A DNA stretch of 64,000 nucleotides from Streptococcus infantis (GCF_021497965.1 NZ_CP046525.1:1054001-1118000), one strand, 5' to 3'. Counted from the stretch's first letter, positions 17,686 to 27,156 are shown. The notes: generated by a model not told the origin, from the letters alone. Numbers and translations are program-made.

Positions 17686-17742
17686 CCACATTTCCAAAAA
17701 ATCAGCTATATAGAAAAGTGAGTCTTATGATGCGAAATTTCA

Positions 17743-17777
17743 AAAAAGTGAACTGCATCAATGGCAGTTCACTTTTT
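17743..17777. terminator. Terminator of the HrtBA-like operon
   Basis: Perfect 14-bp stem AAAAAGTGAACTGC/GCAGTTCACTTTTT with a 7-base loop, directly after the exporter ATPase gene. Confidence 0.9.
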
Positions 17778-17781
17778 CGTA

Positions 17782-18462
17782 TTATACTTGTGTCTTTTCA
17801 ACAAGTCGTCCATCATCCATAACATAAACACGGTCAACCTTATCCAGCAAGCGAGTATCATGCGTAATCATGACAACTCCCCTGCCTTGCTCATGGGCAA
17901 TTGAAGCCAGCATATCTGTAACCTGATAAGCACGTTGTGTATCCAAGCTGGCTGTTGGCTCATCTGCAAGTACAATACTCGGATTATTGTATAGGGCTCT
18001 AGCAATTGCGGCTCGTTGGCGTTCTCCACCTGAGAGAGCTTTGGGATAGTGGTTTTGAACCTTTTCCAAGTCCAACAAACTGAACAACTCTTGTCGGTTA
18101 CTTTTTATAGATTTCTTTTTATCCAAACGATCAATTAAATCTAATTGCTCCTTAACTGTTAAAAAGGGAATCAGATTTGAAGCCTGGAGGATAAAGCCAA
18201 ATTCACTAAAGCGCAAATCCGTTTTTTCTTTTTCGGTTAGGTTTCCAGTCTCTTTTCCCTTTACCAGAATCTTGCCACTTGAAGCTTCCTGTAGTTGGCC
18301 TAGAGTCGTTAAAAAGGTTGTTTTGCCCGACCCAGAAGGCCCCACAATCGCTACAAACTCACCAGCATTCAGCTGAAAATTGGTCTCATGAAGAGCTGTC
18401 ACTTTCATATTGCCTTCGCCATATGTTTTTGTCACTTGAATCATCTCAATTAATCTAGTCAT
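17782..18462 (-). CDS. ABC exporter ATP-binding protein (HrtA-like)
   Basis: 226-residue ABC ATPase of the MacB/LolD group. Walker A GPSGSGKTTFLTTLG near residue 40, signature LSGGERQRAAIARAL, Walker B SIVLADEPTASLD and H-loop MITHDTRLL. Start MTRLIEMI chosen because AAGGAG sits seven bases upstream. It follows the permease gene by 13 bases. By resemblance of the partner permease to S. aureus HrtB, the pair may export haem or another membrane-active compound. Confidence 0.88.
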   Translation of the reverse strand: MTRLIEMIQVTKTYGEGNMKVTALHETNFQLNAGEFVAIVGPSGSGKTTFLTTLGQLQEASSGKILVKGKETGNLTEKEKTDLRFSEFGFILQASNLIPFLTVKEQLDLIDRLDKKKSIKSNRQELFSLLDLEKVQNHYPKALSGGERQRAAIARALYNNPSIVLADEPTASLDTQRAYQVTDMLASIAHEQGRGVVMITHDTRLLDKVDRVYVMDDGRLVEKTQV

Positions 18463-18475
18463 GTCATTCTCCTTA

Positions 18476-19531
18476 TCATTCTGCAATGGCCGTAATTGGA
18501 TCTACTTTTAGCAGACGAGGAAGCGAAATGACGCCTCCTAGAAGAGCCATCAAGCAGATGACCAGGCTTAACACAAAGTATGCCAACCAACTAGGGTAGA
18601 AAAAGAAGGTTGCAGGTAAGACTAAAATGACAGCCCCAATGGCTAATAAAGCGAATCCAATACCCAAACCAGATAAGAGAAAGATTTGGCAGAAAAGGGA
18701 CCATACGATGGATTTTATCTGAATCCCTTGCGCTCGCATAATACCATAGAGGCCTAATTTTTGAATGGTAATGATATAAATAAAAATCCCTACAATCAGA
18801 CCCGTTATGACTATCATTGCTAGAATCATTCCTGAGAATACATTGACCTGAGGTGTATAACCAGGAATTTTTGAAATCATTTTTTGAATAGAAATCTGCT
18901 TCAAGCCATCACCAGTCACTTCTACATCATTTTGCAATACCAATGCAGAGATAGAACGATTGGCTTTTGTCGTTCCTTGTAAATTCCAATACGTTGTTAG
19001 GCTTGTAAAGACAACAGGTTCTGTGAAAAATTTATTTTCTTTGGTCAAGCCGACAATCTTAAAACTTGTCTCACTTCCGTTGAGTTGAATTGCGTCCCCA
19101 AGTTTGATGCCATAATTTTCAAAAGACTGATCCACTACAACTTCTTGGTCATTTTCTGGATAATGCCCTTCAATCAAGGACGGAGAGATAAAACTGTCCC
19201 ACTCTTGACCGAAAATAGAGATATTAATCTTGTCACTACTATCGATAAGGTTTGTTACAGCAAACATATAGCTTAGGGGAACAGCATCCTCAGAAACCTT
19301 ATCCTTGTAGTCTTTTTCAGGTATAAAGGATGCAGTCAAATTGTCATTTGCATAATCGGATAGCACAACTCCTGTTGCTTGCCAATTATCGATAGCAGCC
19401 CTATTATTTCGAACGAGTCCTAAAGCCAAACTGGTCATAAAAAAGACCATAAAAGCAATGAGAAAAATGGTAGTTAGAATTAAACTGTATCGCAGTTTAT
19501 TCTGTAAAATTTCTTTGATAGCAAGATACAT
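18476..19531 (-). CDS. ABC exporter permease (HrtB/FtsX-type)
   Basis: 351-residue permease with one N-terminal helix (residues 15-40), a large extracellular domain of about 190 residues and three C-terminal helices, ending LLKVDPITAIAE. This topology and the phrases MYLAIKEIL, YIITIQKLGLYGIMRAQGI and KVDPITAI resemble the haem exporter HrtB as I remember it. Start at the ATG preceded by AAAGGAG; the longer open frame lacks a ribosome site. Substrate inferred only. Confidence 0.82.
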   Translation of the reverse strand: MYLAIKEILQNKLRYSLILTTIFLIAFMVFFMTSLALGLVRNNRAAIDNWQATGVVLSDYANDNLTASFIPEKDYKDKVSEDAVPLSYMFAVTNLIDSSDKINISIFGQEWDSFISPSLIEGHYPENDQEVVVDQSFENYGIKLGDAIQLNGSETSFKIVGLTKENKFFTEPVVFTSLTTYWNLQGTTKANRSISALVLQNDVEVTGDGLKQISIQKMISKIPGYTPQVNVFSGMILAMIVITGLIVGIFIYIITIQKLGLYGIMRAQGIQIKSIVWSLFCQIFLLSGLGIGFALLAIGAVILVLPATFFFYPSWLAYFVLSLVICLMALLGGVISLPRLLKVDPITAIAE

Positions 19532-19591
19532 GCCAATCTCCTTTAAGTATTCTGTTGTCGGGAAAATACAACTCCCCTCTACACATAGCAC

Positions 19592-19902
19592 TATAGATAG
19601 AAAACTATCTTGTCATGAACAACTAGAATCAATTTAAAAGAATCCTGTCCTTACTTCAAAATTGAATTTATTTGCATCTGTGTATGATTTTTATTCGTTT
19701 TAACCATCAAACTTCCCCTCGTTTGAAATAAGAGAAAAATAATAAAGTTTAAACGATTCACTCATCCTATCATTTTCCCTAAGGCATGTCAAGAAAACCG
19801 ACTTTGTCCTTGAAAACAGAATTTATGCAATTTGTAACCATTCTGTAATAATTCTCTCTTTAAAAAGTGATAAAATAGTAATGTATTGTTAAGGAGAGAA
19901 AT
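19592..19902. other. Divergent intergenic region between HrtBA-like genes and small membrane gene
   Basis: About 310 AT-rich bases with no gene visible on either strand. It holds promoter elements for both directions: a dyad GATAG/CTATC (19596-19609) near the exporter promoter, and on the plus strand a repeated TGTAA motif (19836-19851 region) before an extended -10 TGA-TAAAAT. Confidence 0.5.
19596..19609 (-). promoter_or_regulatory. Candidate operator of the HrtBA-like operon
   Basis: Inverted repeat GATAG-AAAA-CTATC lying between an ATGACA -35-like box and a TATAGT -10-like box on the minus strand. The position is typical of a repressor site. No regulator gene is adjacent. Confidence 0.35.
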
Positions 19903-20178
19903 ATGCCCGCTAGAAAATTACACCCGTATGAGTTAGAACAAGAAAGTATAAAAACTGCTCAGTTTCAAGATTATGTTCCAGAAAATGCTTCTGTCGCTAG
20001 TGTAAAGGAAGTCCTATTTTTTGTAAACATCGCTTGCTTCTGCGTCTTTTTAGCTATCTTTAGCTTTTTGTTCTTATCACTAAAAGTGAATACTGTTTTA
20101 TCATTTGCTTTGGCTATCGGTCTCAGTCTTGTAGCTTTGCAATTCCAGCGTACTTTTATTAAGAAAAAATTCAAATAA
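19903..20178 (+). CDS. Small conserved streptococcal membrane protein
   Basis: 91-residue protein with a polar N-terminus (MPARKLHPYELEQESIKTAQFQDY), two hydrophobic helices (about residues 40-58 and 62-78) and a basic tail FIKKKFK. It resembles the small streptococcal family I remember as DUF3270, without known function. A good ribosome site (AAGGAGAG) precedes the ATG. Convergent with ciaH, as in pneumococcus. Confidence 0.75.
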   Translation: MPARKLHPYELEQESIKTAQFQDYVPENASVASVKEVLFFVNIACFCVFLAIFSFLFLSLKVNTVLSFALAIGLSLVALQFQRTFIKKKFK

Positions 20179-20204
20179 AAACCTTCGATGAATCGAAGGT
20201 TTTT
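20177..20204. terminator. Bidirectional terminator next to ciaH
   Basis: Stem AAAACCTTCGAT/ATCGAAGGTTTT with a 2-base centre, flanked by A and T runs; serves the small membrane gene and ciaRH. Confidence 0.9.
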
Positions 20205-21539
20205 TTATTTATTCTTTCGTTTTGATGGTGTTGAGATAGCTATTTTGACTTCAAAAACTGTTCCATTAGGTTTGTTATCTTTCACACTGATGCTTCCCTT
20301 AAGGGCATCGACGATCTGCTTGGCTAAAGACAAACCTAAACCGAAACCACCCTTTTGACGCGTACGTGCCTTATTAACGCGATAAAAACGATCAAAGATT
20401 TTCTTTTTATCTGCTGCAGAAATACCAATTCCATTATCCGCTACCGTTAAATATAGACTGCGTTCTGTCGTTGAAATTTCAAAATAAATATCTCCTTCTT
20501 CTTCCGTATACTTGACAGCATTGTCAAACAGAATGGTCATCAGTTGTTTAAGAAGGAGTTTATCAGTGATGATAGTGCGATGAACACGGTTTTCAAAACG
20601 AAAGGCACGATTATTCTCGGATGCAATCATTTCATAGTTGGTAAAGGTCGTATTAAAGAAATCAGGTTCTACTTCACCAAGCTCTGGCTTAATCCCATCA
20701 TCTCTACGTGCGAGATTGAGAAGGTTAGTCGTCAAAAACTTCATATTTCGGACTTCTTCCAAACTCGAAGCAATGCTCTCACTGGACTCCATAATAGTCG
20801 CTTCTGGTTTTCTAAAAAGTGTTTCCAAACGATTTTGGAGAACAGCTAAAGGAGTCCGTAGTTCATGACTGGCATTCTCCACAAAACTCTGCTGTTTTTG
20901 CATACTTTCAAGTAAGGGTTTAACACTGACACGAGCAAGATAGAGACTGGCTAAGATAGATAGAATCCAGAAGCTTGCCATGACCACCACAATTAACTGC
21001 TCGTGATTTTGACTAATCTGCTCTAGTTGGCTAGTGTTTATCAAGATTGCAGCATACTTGATATTAGTCGAAACCGAATCAATATTCATTTCCGTCAGGA
21101 CAACACGGTAAACCTCATCCTGACCATAGCTATTCACAATATGAAGTTGGCGAATATGGTTTAAATCCTTTTTATTGAAGGTTATTCTATCCAAACCTAA
21201 GAAGCGATTGCCAGTTACTAACTGATTGAGGTTAGAATCCAGCAAAATAACTGCTGTATTGGAGCTGATTGTAACTCTTTTATCCGAATTTGTGGTGACA
21301 TTTCCACCGTTTATATCCTTTACATCATCTGTTGCACGATTGACTGCCAATTGAATAATATCCTGAGGATTATTGCTCAGTGCTAGAAGTTTCTCATCTA
21401 CAGACGTGTAAAGACTGGAGTGCATAACCTGCAGGATAATCAAGGTCATGGCAGAGAAAATCAGCGTAAAAACTCCAAAATTACGGATAAAGTAGCTGAA
21501 ATCTTCTGCGTACCAATTCTTTTTTAACTTATTAAACAT
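20205..21539 (-). CDS. ciaH: Sensor histidine kinase CiaH
   Basis: 444-residue membrane sensor kinase of the CiaRH two-component system, which in pneumococcus controls beta-lactam tolerance, competence, lysis and maintenance of envelope integrity. Two membrane helices (about residues 20-40 and 182-203) flank an extracellular sensor. The phospho-acceptor His is in [10 protein letters not shown] near residue 225; N-box LFDNAVKYT and G-boxes DNGIGIS and FGLGLSLAK follow. Its start overlaps ciaR by 5 or more bases. Intact. Confidence 0.97.
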   Translation of the reverse strand: MFNKLKKNWYAEDFSYFIRNFGVFTLIFSAMTLIILQVMHSSLYTSVDEKLLALSNNPQDIIQLAVNRATDDVKDINGGNVTTNSDKRVTISSNTAVILLDSNLNQLVTGNRFLGLDRITFNKKDLNHIRQLHIVNSYGQDEVYRVVLTEMNIDSVSTNIKYAAILINTSQLEQISQNHEQLIVVVMASFWILSILASLYLARVSVKPLLESMQKQQSFVENASHELRTPLAVLQNRLETLFRKPEATIMESSESIASSLEEVRNMKFLTTNLLNLARRDDGIKPELGEVEPDFFNTTFTNYEMIASENNRAFRFENRVHRTIITDKLLLKQLMTILFDNAVKYTEEEGDIYFEISTTERSLYLTVADNGIGISAADKKKIFDRFYRVNKARTRQKGGFGLGLSLAKQIVDALKGSISVKDNKPNGTVFEVKIAISTPSKRKNK

Positions 21540-22203
21540 GTTTTAAAATATACCCAACACTACGCAAGGTTTGGAGATTTTCAGCAAAGGCTGTCCCCTT
21601 TAATTTCTTACGAACTTTTGATACATAAACTTCTACTACTGAAATAGTCGTATCACTATCAAATCCCCATAGACGGTCAAAAATCTGTGTCTTAGGTAGG
21701 ATAACATTTTGGTTTTGGAGGAAATAGACCAAGAGTTCAAATTCTTTACCGAGCAACTCAACAGAAGTATCGTGAACCTTAACCTCATTTGTAGAGAGGT
21801 TAACCGTCAAATCTCCATAAGAAAGAGTATTTTCGTTGAATTTCCCAGAACGTTTGAGAAGGGCTTGGATACGCATCTTGAGCTCTTCCAAATAGAAAGG
21901 TTTTGTCAGATAATCATCTGCTCCAAGTTCAAATCCATGTCCTTTGTCATCGATACTTTCCTTTGCTGTCATGATCAGAACAGGAGTCGAAATACCTTTT
22001 TCACGCAATTCTTTTAAAACTTGGAATCCATTTTTTTCAGGCAACATCAAGTCCAATAGAATCAAATCATATACGCCACTTTCAGCCTCATAAAGACCTT
22101 CTTCTCCATCAAAAACCTGCATAACATCAGCAAAATCATCCAAAAAATCAAAGACTGAATTTGACAGGCCTAGGTCATCTTCCACTAATAGAATTTTGAT
22201 CAT
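21532..22203 (-). CDS. ciaR: Response regulator CiaR
   Basis: 223-residue OmpR-type regulator. The receiver has the acidic pocket EDD at residues 8-10, phospho-Asp in LILLDLML (residue 51), Thr and Lys in MTAKE and TKPF; the C-terminus is a winged helix ([22 protein letters not shown]). The sequence is almost identical to the pneumococcal protein as I recall it. ATG chosen with AGGAGG seven bases upstream; a TTG one codon earlier is unlikely. It lies downstream of pepN, whose terminator directly abuts the ciaR promoter. Confidence 0.97.
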   Translation of the reverse strand: MIKILLVEDDLGLSNSVFDFLDDFADVMQVFDGEEGLYEAESGVYDLILLDLMLPEKNGFQVLKELREKGISTPVLIMTAKESIDDKGHGFELGADDYLTKPFYLEELKMRIQALLKRSGKFNENTLSYGDLTVNLSTNEVKVHDTSVELLGKEFELLVYFLQNQNVILPKTQIFDRLWGFDSDTTISVVEVYVSKVRKKLKGTAFAENLQTLRSVGYILKHV

Positions 22204-22227
22204 CAAAAATTCCTCCTTATTAAGCTT

Positions 22228-22249
22228 ATTATAACAAAAATATCTTAAA
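22228..22249 (-). promoter_or_regulatory. ciaR promoter with possible CiaR box
   Basis: Minus-strand extended -10 TGT-TATAAT (22228-22233). Just upstream TTTAAG (22244-22249) then five bases then TTTGTT: one perfect and one poor copy of the TTTAAG-N5-TTTAAG CiaR recognition repeat. Promoter likely; autoregulatory site tentative, since the spacing to -10 is shorter than in well-known CiaR promoters. Confidence 0.45.
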
Positions 22250-22251
22250 AA

Positions 22252-22292
22252 AAACTCAACTTTCCTTGTTTTTCTAGGAAAAAGTTGAGTTT
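22252..22292 (-). terminator. pepN terminator
   Basis: Stem AAACTCAACTTT/AAAGTTGAGTTT on the minus strand followed by eight T; the T-run runs straight into the TTTAAG motif of the ciaR promoter. Confidence 0.85.
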
Positions 22293-22316
22293 ATCATCTA
22301 TTTAGACTTGAATGTG

Positions 22317-24863
22317 TTAAGCCTTGCTATATTGTGCAACTGCTGCTTCAACGGCTGATTTTTCACGCTTAATCAATTCGACGCGAGCTGCGATATCCTT
22401 GATACCCATACGGATATTACGGCTAAGAGCTAGGTCAGATACTTGAGGCTCAAAGAAAGCTTTGTATTCTGCCAAGCGTTCTTCCGTCTTAAAGACGTTT
22501 GAAGGGTAGATGACGAATCGATCAAAGCTCATATCTCCACCAAGAGCTCCCTTAACCCAATCCCAGTTTTCACGCGCCCATGTCCAAGCAGTTTCTTGAG
22601 TAGCCTTGTGTCCAAGGAAGTGGAGGTACCACAATGCCAGGTCTTGTGGTTTGACGATAAATTTATCCTTCCAAGTTGCAAGAAGCGTTTGGATATTTTC
22701 AGCGTCTGTGCTGTATGATAGGGCTGCAGCTAACTGACGTTTAAAGACTGCATCTGTAGCATGAGTATATAAGTCGAGGTAAAGAGCTACCAAGTCTTTA
22801 GTCTCATGTTGTTTCATTTCATTGATGAGAACTTGTGAACGAATAGCTGCTGGAAGACCTGCAAGATTGTCCTTATGAGCTGCAAAGATTTGACTTGCGA
22901 CTTGGCTCGCTTCCTCATCATTTGAACGAATCATCATTGAGATTGTCAATTGACGAACCAATTCGTCCTCATCTGCTTCTCCATCTTTTGCTTCAAATCC
23001 AAGGCGATTATAGTTGTAACGAGCAAGTTTCGCAACAAGTGCTTTAAAGGCTTTCTCAGTCTCAGATCCTTCATCGATAAAGCGTTCAAGAGCTGAAATA
23101 ACTTGAGAAACTGCTGCAACAACTAGGTAAGATTCTTCTTGTGCCAATTGATCTACAACCGGAAGCAAGTCCGCAAATGAAATGTGACCAGCTTCAGCCA
23201 ACAAACGACGTTCTTGTACGATTTGAAGTTTACTTGTATTATCAAGTTCTACTAATTCTGAAAGGATAGCATCTAGCAATTCACCTTGATAATCTGTAAT
23301 GTAGTGGGCTGTATTTTCTGTGTTTAGTCGAAGGGCCGTTTTGTTTTCAGCAAGCAAAGCAGCATAGCCAGGAATCTCGATACTTTCAGTTTCAAGAGTA
23401 TCAGGTAAACCTTTCCAGTTACTGTTAAGTGGTACTACCCATAGACGGTTCTTATCTTCGTGCTCACCGATGAAGAATTGTTTTTGTGAAATCTTCAAGA
23501 CATCATTTTCAACCTTGACAGTCAATACTGGATAACCAGGTTGCTCCAACCAAGAATCCATAAAGGCTGCTACGTCACGACCTGATGCTTGGCCAAGAGC
23601 GTTCCATAAGTCACGACCAATAGTATTTCCATATTGGTGTTTTTCAAAGTAGGCACCTAAACCTTTAGCAAAATCAGCATCTCCTAGCCAACGACGAAGC
23701 ATGTGCATGAGTCGGCTACCCTTAGCATAAACGATTGCAGGGTCAAAAAGAGTATTGATTTCGTCTGGATGGCTTACTTCTACGTGAACTGACTGAACAC
23801 CATCAGTCGCATCACGTTTTAGAGCTGAAGGAACACCACTTGTTTGGAAGTCCTCAAAGATATTCCAACTTGGCTCGATGGCATCTACACAGACATATTC
23901 CATCATGTTAGCGAAACTTTCATTGAGCCAAAGGTCATCCCACCACTTCATAGTTACGAGATTACCGAACCATTGGTGAGCAAGTTCATGGGCAATGACA
24001 AGGGCAACTTGTTGACGACTAGCAAAAGTAGAGTTCTCATCCACTACCAAGTAAACTTCACGATAAGTTACAAGACCCCAGTTTTCCATGGCGCCTGCTG
24101 AGAAGTCAGGAAGAGCGATATGAAGAGATTGAGGAATTGGATATTTAACACCATAGTAGTCTTCGTAAAACTCAATAGAGCGAACAGCGATGTCTAGGGA
24201 GAAATCAAGGTTTGAAAGTGGATGTGCCTTGGTTGAGTATACACCTACCAAAGTACCATTTTTAGTTGTAGCAGTAACTCCTTGCAAATCACCAGCCACA
24301 AAAGCGAGCAAGTAAGAAGACATACGTGGAGTTGTCTCAAATTTCCAGATACCAGTTTCCTTGCGGTTTTCAACGTCAATCTCAGGCATGTTTGACAAGG
24401 CCAATTCGCCTTCTGATTGGTCAAAACGAAGAGATAGGTCAAAAGTTGCTTTAGCTTCTGGCTCATCCACACATGGAAAGGCTTCGCGGGCAAAGTGGCT
24501 CTCAAACTGAGTTGACAAGACTTCCTTCTTAACCCCATCAACTGTGTAGTAAGATGGGTAAATTCCTGTCATGTTGTCTGTGATTTTACCTGAAAACGAA
24601 AGAACCAATTTAACCTGACCCGCTTGCGCAAGTTCGATATGAAGAGCTTCGTTTTCATTATCAACTGTAAATGGACGCGCCTGACCAGCTACTTCTACAG
24701 AAGCAATCTCCAAATCTTTTTGGTGAAGGGAAATGCGGTCACTTTTAGCTTGACCAGTGATGGTTACTTTTCCTGAAAAAGTCTTAGTCTCACGACTCAA
24801 GTCTAAAAACAAATCATAATTTTCAGGAATAAATTTTTCAATATAATGTTCTACTGCTTGCAT
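22317..24863 (-). CDS. pepN: Aminopeptidase N (M1 family)
   Basis: 848-residue zinc aminopeptidase that trims N-terminal residues from peptides in the cytoplasm, supplying amino acids. Exopeptidase motif GAMEN at residues 257-261, zinc site HELAH at 292-296 with the third ligand Glu in NESFAN near 315. Full length with the C-terminal ERAP1-like half. I take the second of two adjacent ATGs because AGGAG is then six bases away. Upstream of ciaRH on the same strand, as in pneumococcus. Confidence 0.96.
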   Translation of the reverse strand: MQAVEHYIEKFIPENYDLFLDLSRETKTFSGKVTITGQAKSDRISLHQKDLEIASVEVAGQARPFTVDNENEALHIELAQAGQVKLVLSFSGKITDNMTGIYPSYYTVDGVKKEVLSTQFESHFAREAFPCVDEPEAKATFDLSLRFDQSEGELALSNMPEIDVENRKETGIWKFETTPRMSSYLLAFVAGDLQGVTATTKNGTLVGVYSTKAHPLSNLDFSLDIAVRSIEFYEDYYGVKYPIPQSLHIALPDFSAGAMENWGLVTYREVYLVVDENSTFASRQQVALVIAHELAHQWFGNLVTMKWWDDLWLNESFANMMEYVCVDAIEPSWNIFEDFQTSGVPSALKRDATDGVQSVHVEVSHPDEINTLFDPAIVYAKGSRLMHMLRRWLGDADFAKGLGAYFEKHQYGNTIGRDLWNALGQASGRDVAAFMDSWLEQPGYPVLTVKVENDVLKISQKQFFIGEHEDKNRLWVVPLNSNWKGLPDTLETESIEIPGYAALLAENKTALRLNTENTAHYITDYQGELLDAILSELVELDNTSKLQIVQERRLLAEAGHISFADLLPVVDQLAQEESYLVVAAVSQVISALERFIDEGSETEKAFKALVAKLARYNYNRLGFEAKDGEADEDELVRQLTISMMIRSNDEEASQVASQIFAAHKDNLAGLPAAIRSQVLINEMKQHETKDLVALYLDLYTHATDAVFKRQLAAALSYSTDAENIQTLLATWKDKFIVKPQDLALWYLHFLGHKATQETAWTWARENWDWVKGALGGDMSFDRFVIYPSNVFKTEERLAEYKAFFEPQVSDLALSRNIRMGIKDIAARVELIKREKSAVEAAVAQYSKA

Positions 24864-24866
24864 CAT

Positions 24867-25158
24867 ATTCTCCTATTCTATATTTCTGAGCAAATGCTCT
24901 AGTTCAAACATACCTATTTTATCATAATTTAGGACAGAAAAAAGGTTTTAAACTACTTTTGGAAAAATTTTGTCTTTTTGGTCTTGATATATAAGAAAAA
25001 AGTTTCCGAAACACTTTCATCTTCTAGATTTTTAGAGCTTTTTTAGAAACTGTCAAAAATAGTCAAAAAACACCTAAATTTACATCAAATTTATTGACTA
25101 TTTCACATGTTAATGCTAGAATTACTTTGTTTGGTATATTAAATAATAAGGAGGACCA
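24867..25158. promoter_or_regulatory. Divergent promoter region of pepN and the LPXTG protein
   Basis: About 290 AT-rich bases without a gene. The minus strand has an extended -10 TGA-TAAAAT (24916-24921) for pepN. The plus strand has two kinds of direct repeats (TTTTTAGA-like near 25028-25047 and GTCAAAAA at 25052 and 25062) upstream of the strong adhesin promoter. Confidence 0.6.
25094..25122 (+). promoter_or_regulatory. Promoter of the LPXTG surface protein
   Basis: -35 TTGACT, 17-base spacer, -10 TAGAAT preceded by TGC (extended). About 30 bases before the GGAGG of the surface protein gene. Confidence 0.8.
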
Positions 25159-27156
25159 ATGAAAAAATTATTTTTTGCTGTTTTTTCTGCGTTTGCGGCC
25201 CTTGCACTTCTAATTTCTATCGGTGCATATAGAACGCAAGCAAAAGAATTAACCAGCCAAGTGAAGATTTCTCAGCTTCAAGCTGAAGGGGATAAGATTT
25301 CTTATCACTGGGAAATTGATGGAGGTGTGGAAGTTGGAGATACATTCAAAATTTCCATGCCAGAAGATGTTAGTTTTGCGTCAAAAGTCTTTAGCTCAAT
25401 GAAAAATGCTAGTGGCGAAGAGATTGCAACAGGACAAGTATCAGAAGATGGTAAGACTCTTACTATTACCTTCGTTAAAGGAGGAAATAAAGGAGCTTCA
25501 GGTAATGTATCTTTCTGGTATAAATGGGACAAAGAAAACACAACTGGTAAAGACCAGGACCGAACTCTTAAAGTTGGTTCAGAGTCTGTAATCGTAAAAC
25601 GTTCTGGAACTGGACCAGTTCCAGTATTACTTCCAATCAAGAAGTACAACTCAGGTGGAATTGACCATACAACACTCCAGCATGCTCAAAAAATCTGGGG
25701 ACCTCTGGGAATTCCAGACTGGAGAGACACTCTCACAGTAACAGATCCAGCTAAAGATGGTTTCTTATACTGGCATATCTCAGTCAATAGCGCAGTTGAT
25801 AAAAAAGCACCAGCATCAGGAATCGTATTTACTGACCAAATGCCAAATCTACCAGCGCTTGACTTTAGCCGTCTAACATCAGCTAAAGGACAAGATGTTT
25901 CTCAATACTTCAAAGGTGGATACTACTTGCCTGCATCATTTGACTTAAAAGTTAATGGAAAAACTTTTGTAGTTGATGGAAAACCAATGTCAGGTCTTGG
26001 ATTAGAACCATACATTGAGTGGACAGCCCGTGGATTTAAACTTGATTTGACTAAGATCAGCGACAAATTTAAAGTTGAATCTACTGACGAAATTACACTA
26101 TCATACCAAACACTTCTACAACATGCTGATCAAATCAAGAGCGTAACAAACGTTGCTTCTCTAACAAGTGATCAGCACAAAACTTCTGTATCCAAAGAAA
26201 ACACTTGGGTTAACAAAGCAGCTTCAGCAGATGCGCAAGTCTTCAATAGTGATGTAACAACTACAACAACGACTACGACATCTACTACAACAACTACAGA
26301 GTCTACGACTACATCTACTACAACAACTACAGAGTCTACGACTACATCTACTACAACAACTACAGAGTCTACGACTACATCTACTACAACTACGACTCCT
26401 GAGTCTACAACGTCTACAACGACTACAACTCCTGAGTCTACAACGTCTACAACAACTACGACTCCTGAGTCTACAACGTCTACAACGACTACAACTCCTG
26501 AGTCTACAACGTCTACAACGACTACAACTCCTGAGTCTACAACGTCTACAACGACTACAACTCCTGAGTCTACAACGTCTACAACAACTACGACTCCTGA
26601 GTCTACAACTTCAACTACTACGACTCAAGAGCCTTCAACTACAACCACTACGACTCCTGAGTCTACAACTTCAACTACTACGACTCAAGAGCCTTCAACT
26701 ACAACCACTACGACTCCTGAGTCTACAACTTCAACAACCACTACGACTCCAGAAGAGCCAACTAGTCAAAACAGTAGTGAAGAAGAATCAAGCTCTACAA
26801 CTACTACAACTCCTGAGCCTACAACTTCAACAACGACTACGACTCCAGAAGAGCCAACGACTACTGAGTCTACAACAACGCCACAAACAACAATGCCATA
26901 TTACCCAGGTACAGAGCCAACGACTACTTCAACAACAACTCCAAGTACAACTCCAGGCTCAAATGATTCAACAACTCCAGGTTCAAATGGTTCAACATCA
27001 TCAACTACTCCTGGAGAAGCTACAACTGATTCAACAACTGGAGACGAACCAGGACTTCCAAATACTGGTGAGCGTAATGGTCTAATTGTTTCTGTTGCTG
27101 GTGTTGCAATGCTTATCGTTGCTGTAGGAACTATTTTACATTATCGTAAAAAATAA
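25159..27156 (+). CDS. LPXTG cell-wall surface protein with threonine-rich stalk
   Basis: 665-residue sortase-anchored surface protein. Signal peptide MKKLFFAVFSAFAALALLIS; N-terminal globular region of about residues 33-355 with beta-rich, Ig-like adhesin character (two-domain matrix-binding type by appearance, not identified further). From about residue 366 to 620 comes a low-complexity Thr/Ser/Pro/Glu stalk built of 11-residue repeats (ESTTTSTTTTT, then PESTTSTTTTT). It ends in LPNTG at residues 633-637, a hydrophobic helix and a basic tail HYRKK. Likely an adhesin whose stalk spans the wall and may be O-glycosylated. No partner or glycosylation genes are nearby. It lies divergent from pepN in what looks like an accessory slot. 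Confidence 0.92.
   Translation: MKKLFFAVFSAFAALALLISIGAYRTQAKELTSQVKISQLQAEGDKISYHWEIDGGVEVGDTFKISMPEDVSFASKVFSSMKNASGEEIATGQVSEDGKTLTITFVKGGNKGASGNVSFWYKWDKENTTGKDQDRTLKVGSESVIVKRSGTGPVPVLLPIKKYNSGGIDHTTLQHAQKIWGPLGIPDWRDTLTVTDPAKDGFLYWHISVNSAVDKKAPASGIVFTDQMPNLPALDFSRLTSAKGQDVSQYFKGGYYLPASFDLKVNGKTFVVDGKPMSGLGLEPYIEWTARGFKLDLTKISDKFKVESTDEITLSYQTLLQHADQIKSVTNVASLTSDQHKTSVSKENTWVNKAASADAQVFNSDVTTTTTTTTSTTTTTESTTTSTTTTTESTTTSTTTTTESTTTSTTTTTPESTTSTTTTTPESTTSTTTTTPESTTSTTTTTPESTTSTTTTTPESTTSTTTTTPESTTSTTTTTPESTTSTTTTQEPSTTTTTTPESTTSTTTTQEPSTTTTTTPESTTSTTTTTPEEPTSQNSSEEESSSTTTTTPEPTTSTTTTTPEEPTTTESTTTPQTTMPYYPGTEPTTTSTTTPSTTPGSNDSTTPGSNGSTSSTTPGEATTDSTTGDEPGLPNTGERNGLIVSVAGVAMLIVAVGTILHYRKK
26252..26770 (+). 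repeat. In-gene tandem repeats encoding the Thr-rich stalk
   Basis: Three 33-bp units encode ESTTTSTTTTT, then about seven 33-bp units start at 26398, 26431, 26464, 26497, 26530, 26563 and 26596 (PESTT...). Next come two identical 60-bp units (26596-26655 and 26656-26715) and a third diverging one. High identity between units makes slippage and length variation between strains likely. Confidence 0.9.

Noticed and set aside
24245-24541. 98-codon minus-strand open frame inside pepN
   Set aside because: Out-of-frame shadow on the coding strand of pepN without ribosome site.
26252-26770. CRISPR-like regular repeats
   Set aside because: The repeats are in frame within one coding sequence, contiguous without spacers, and encode the Thr-rich stalk.
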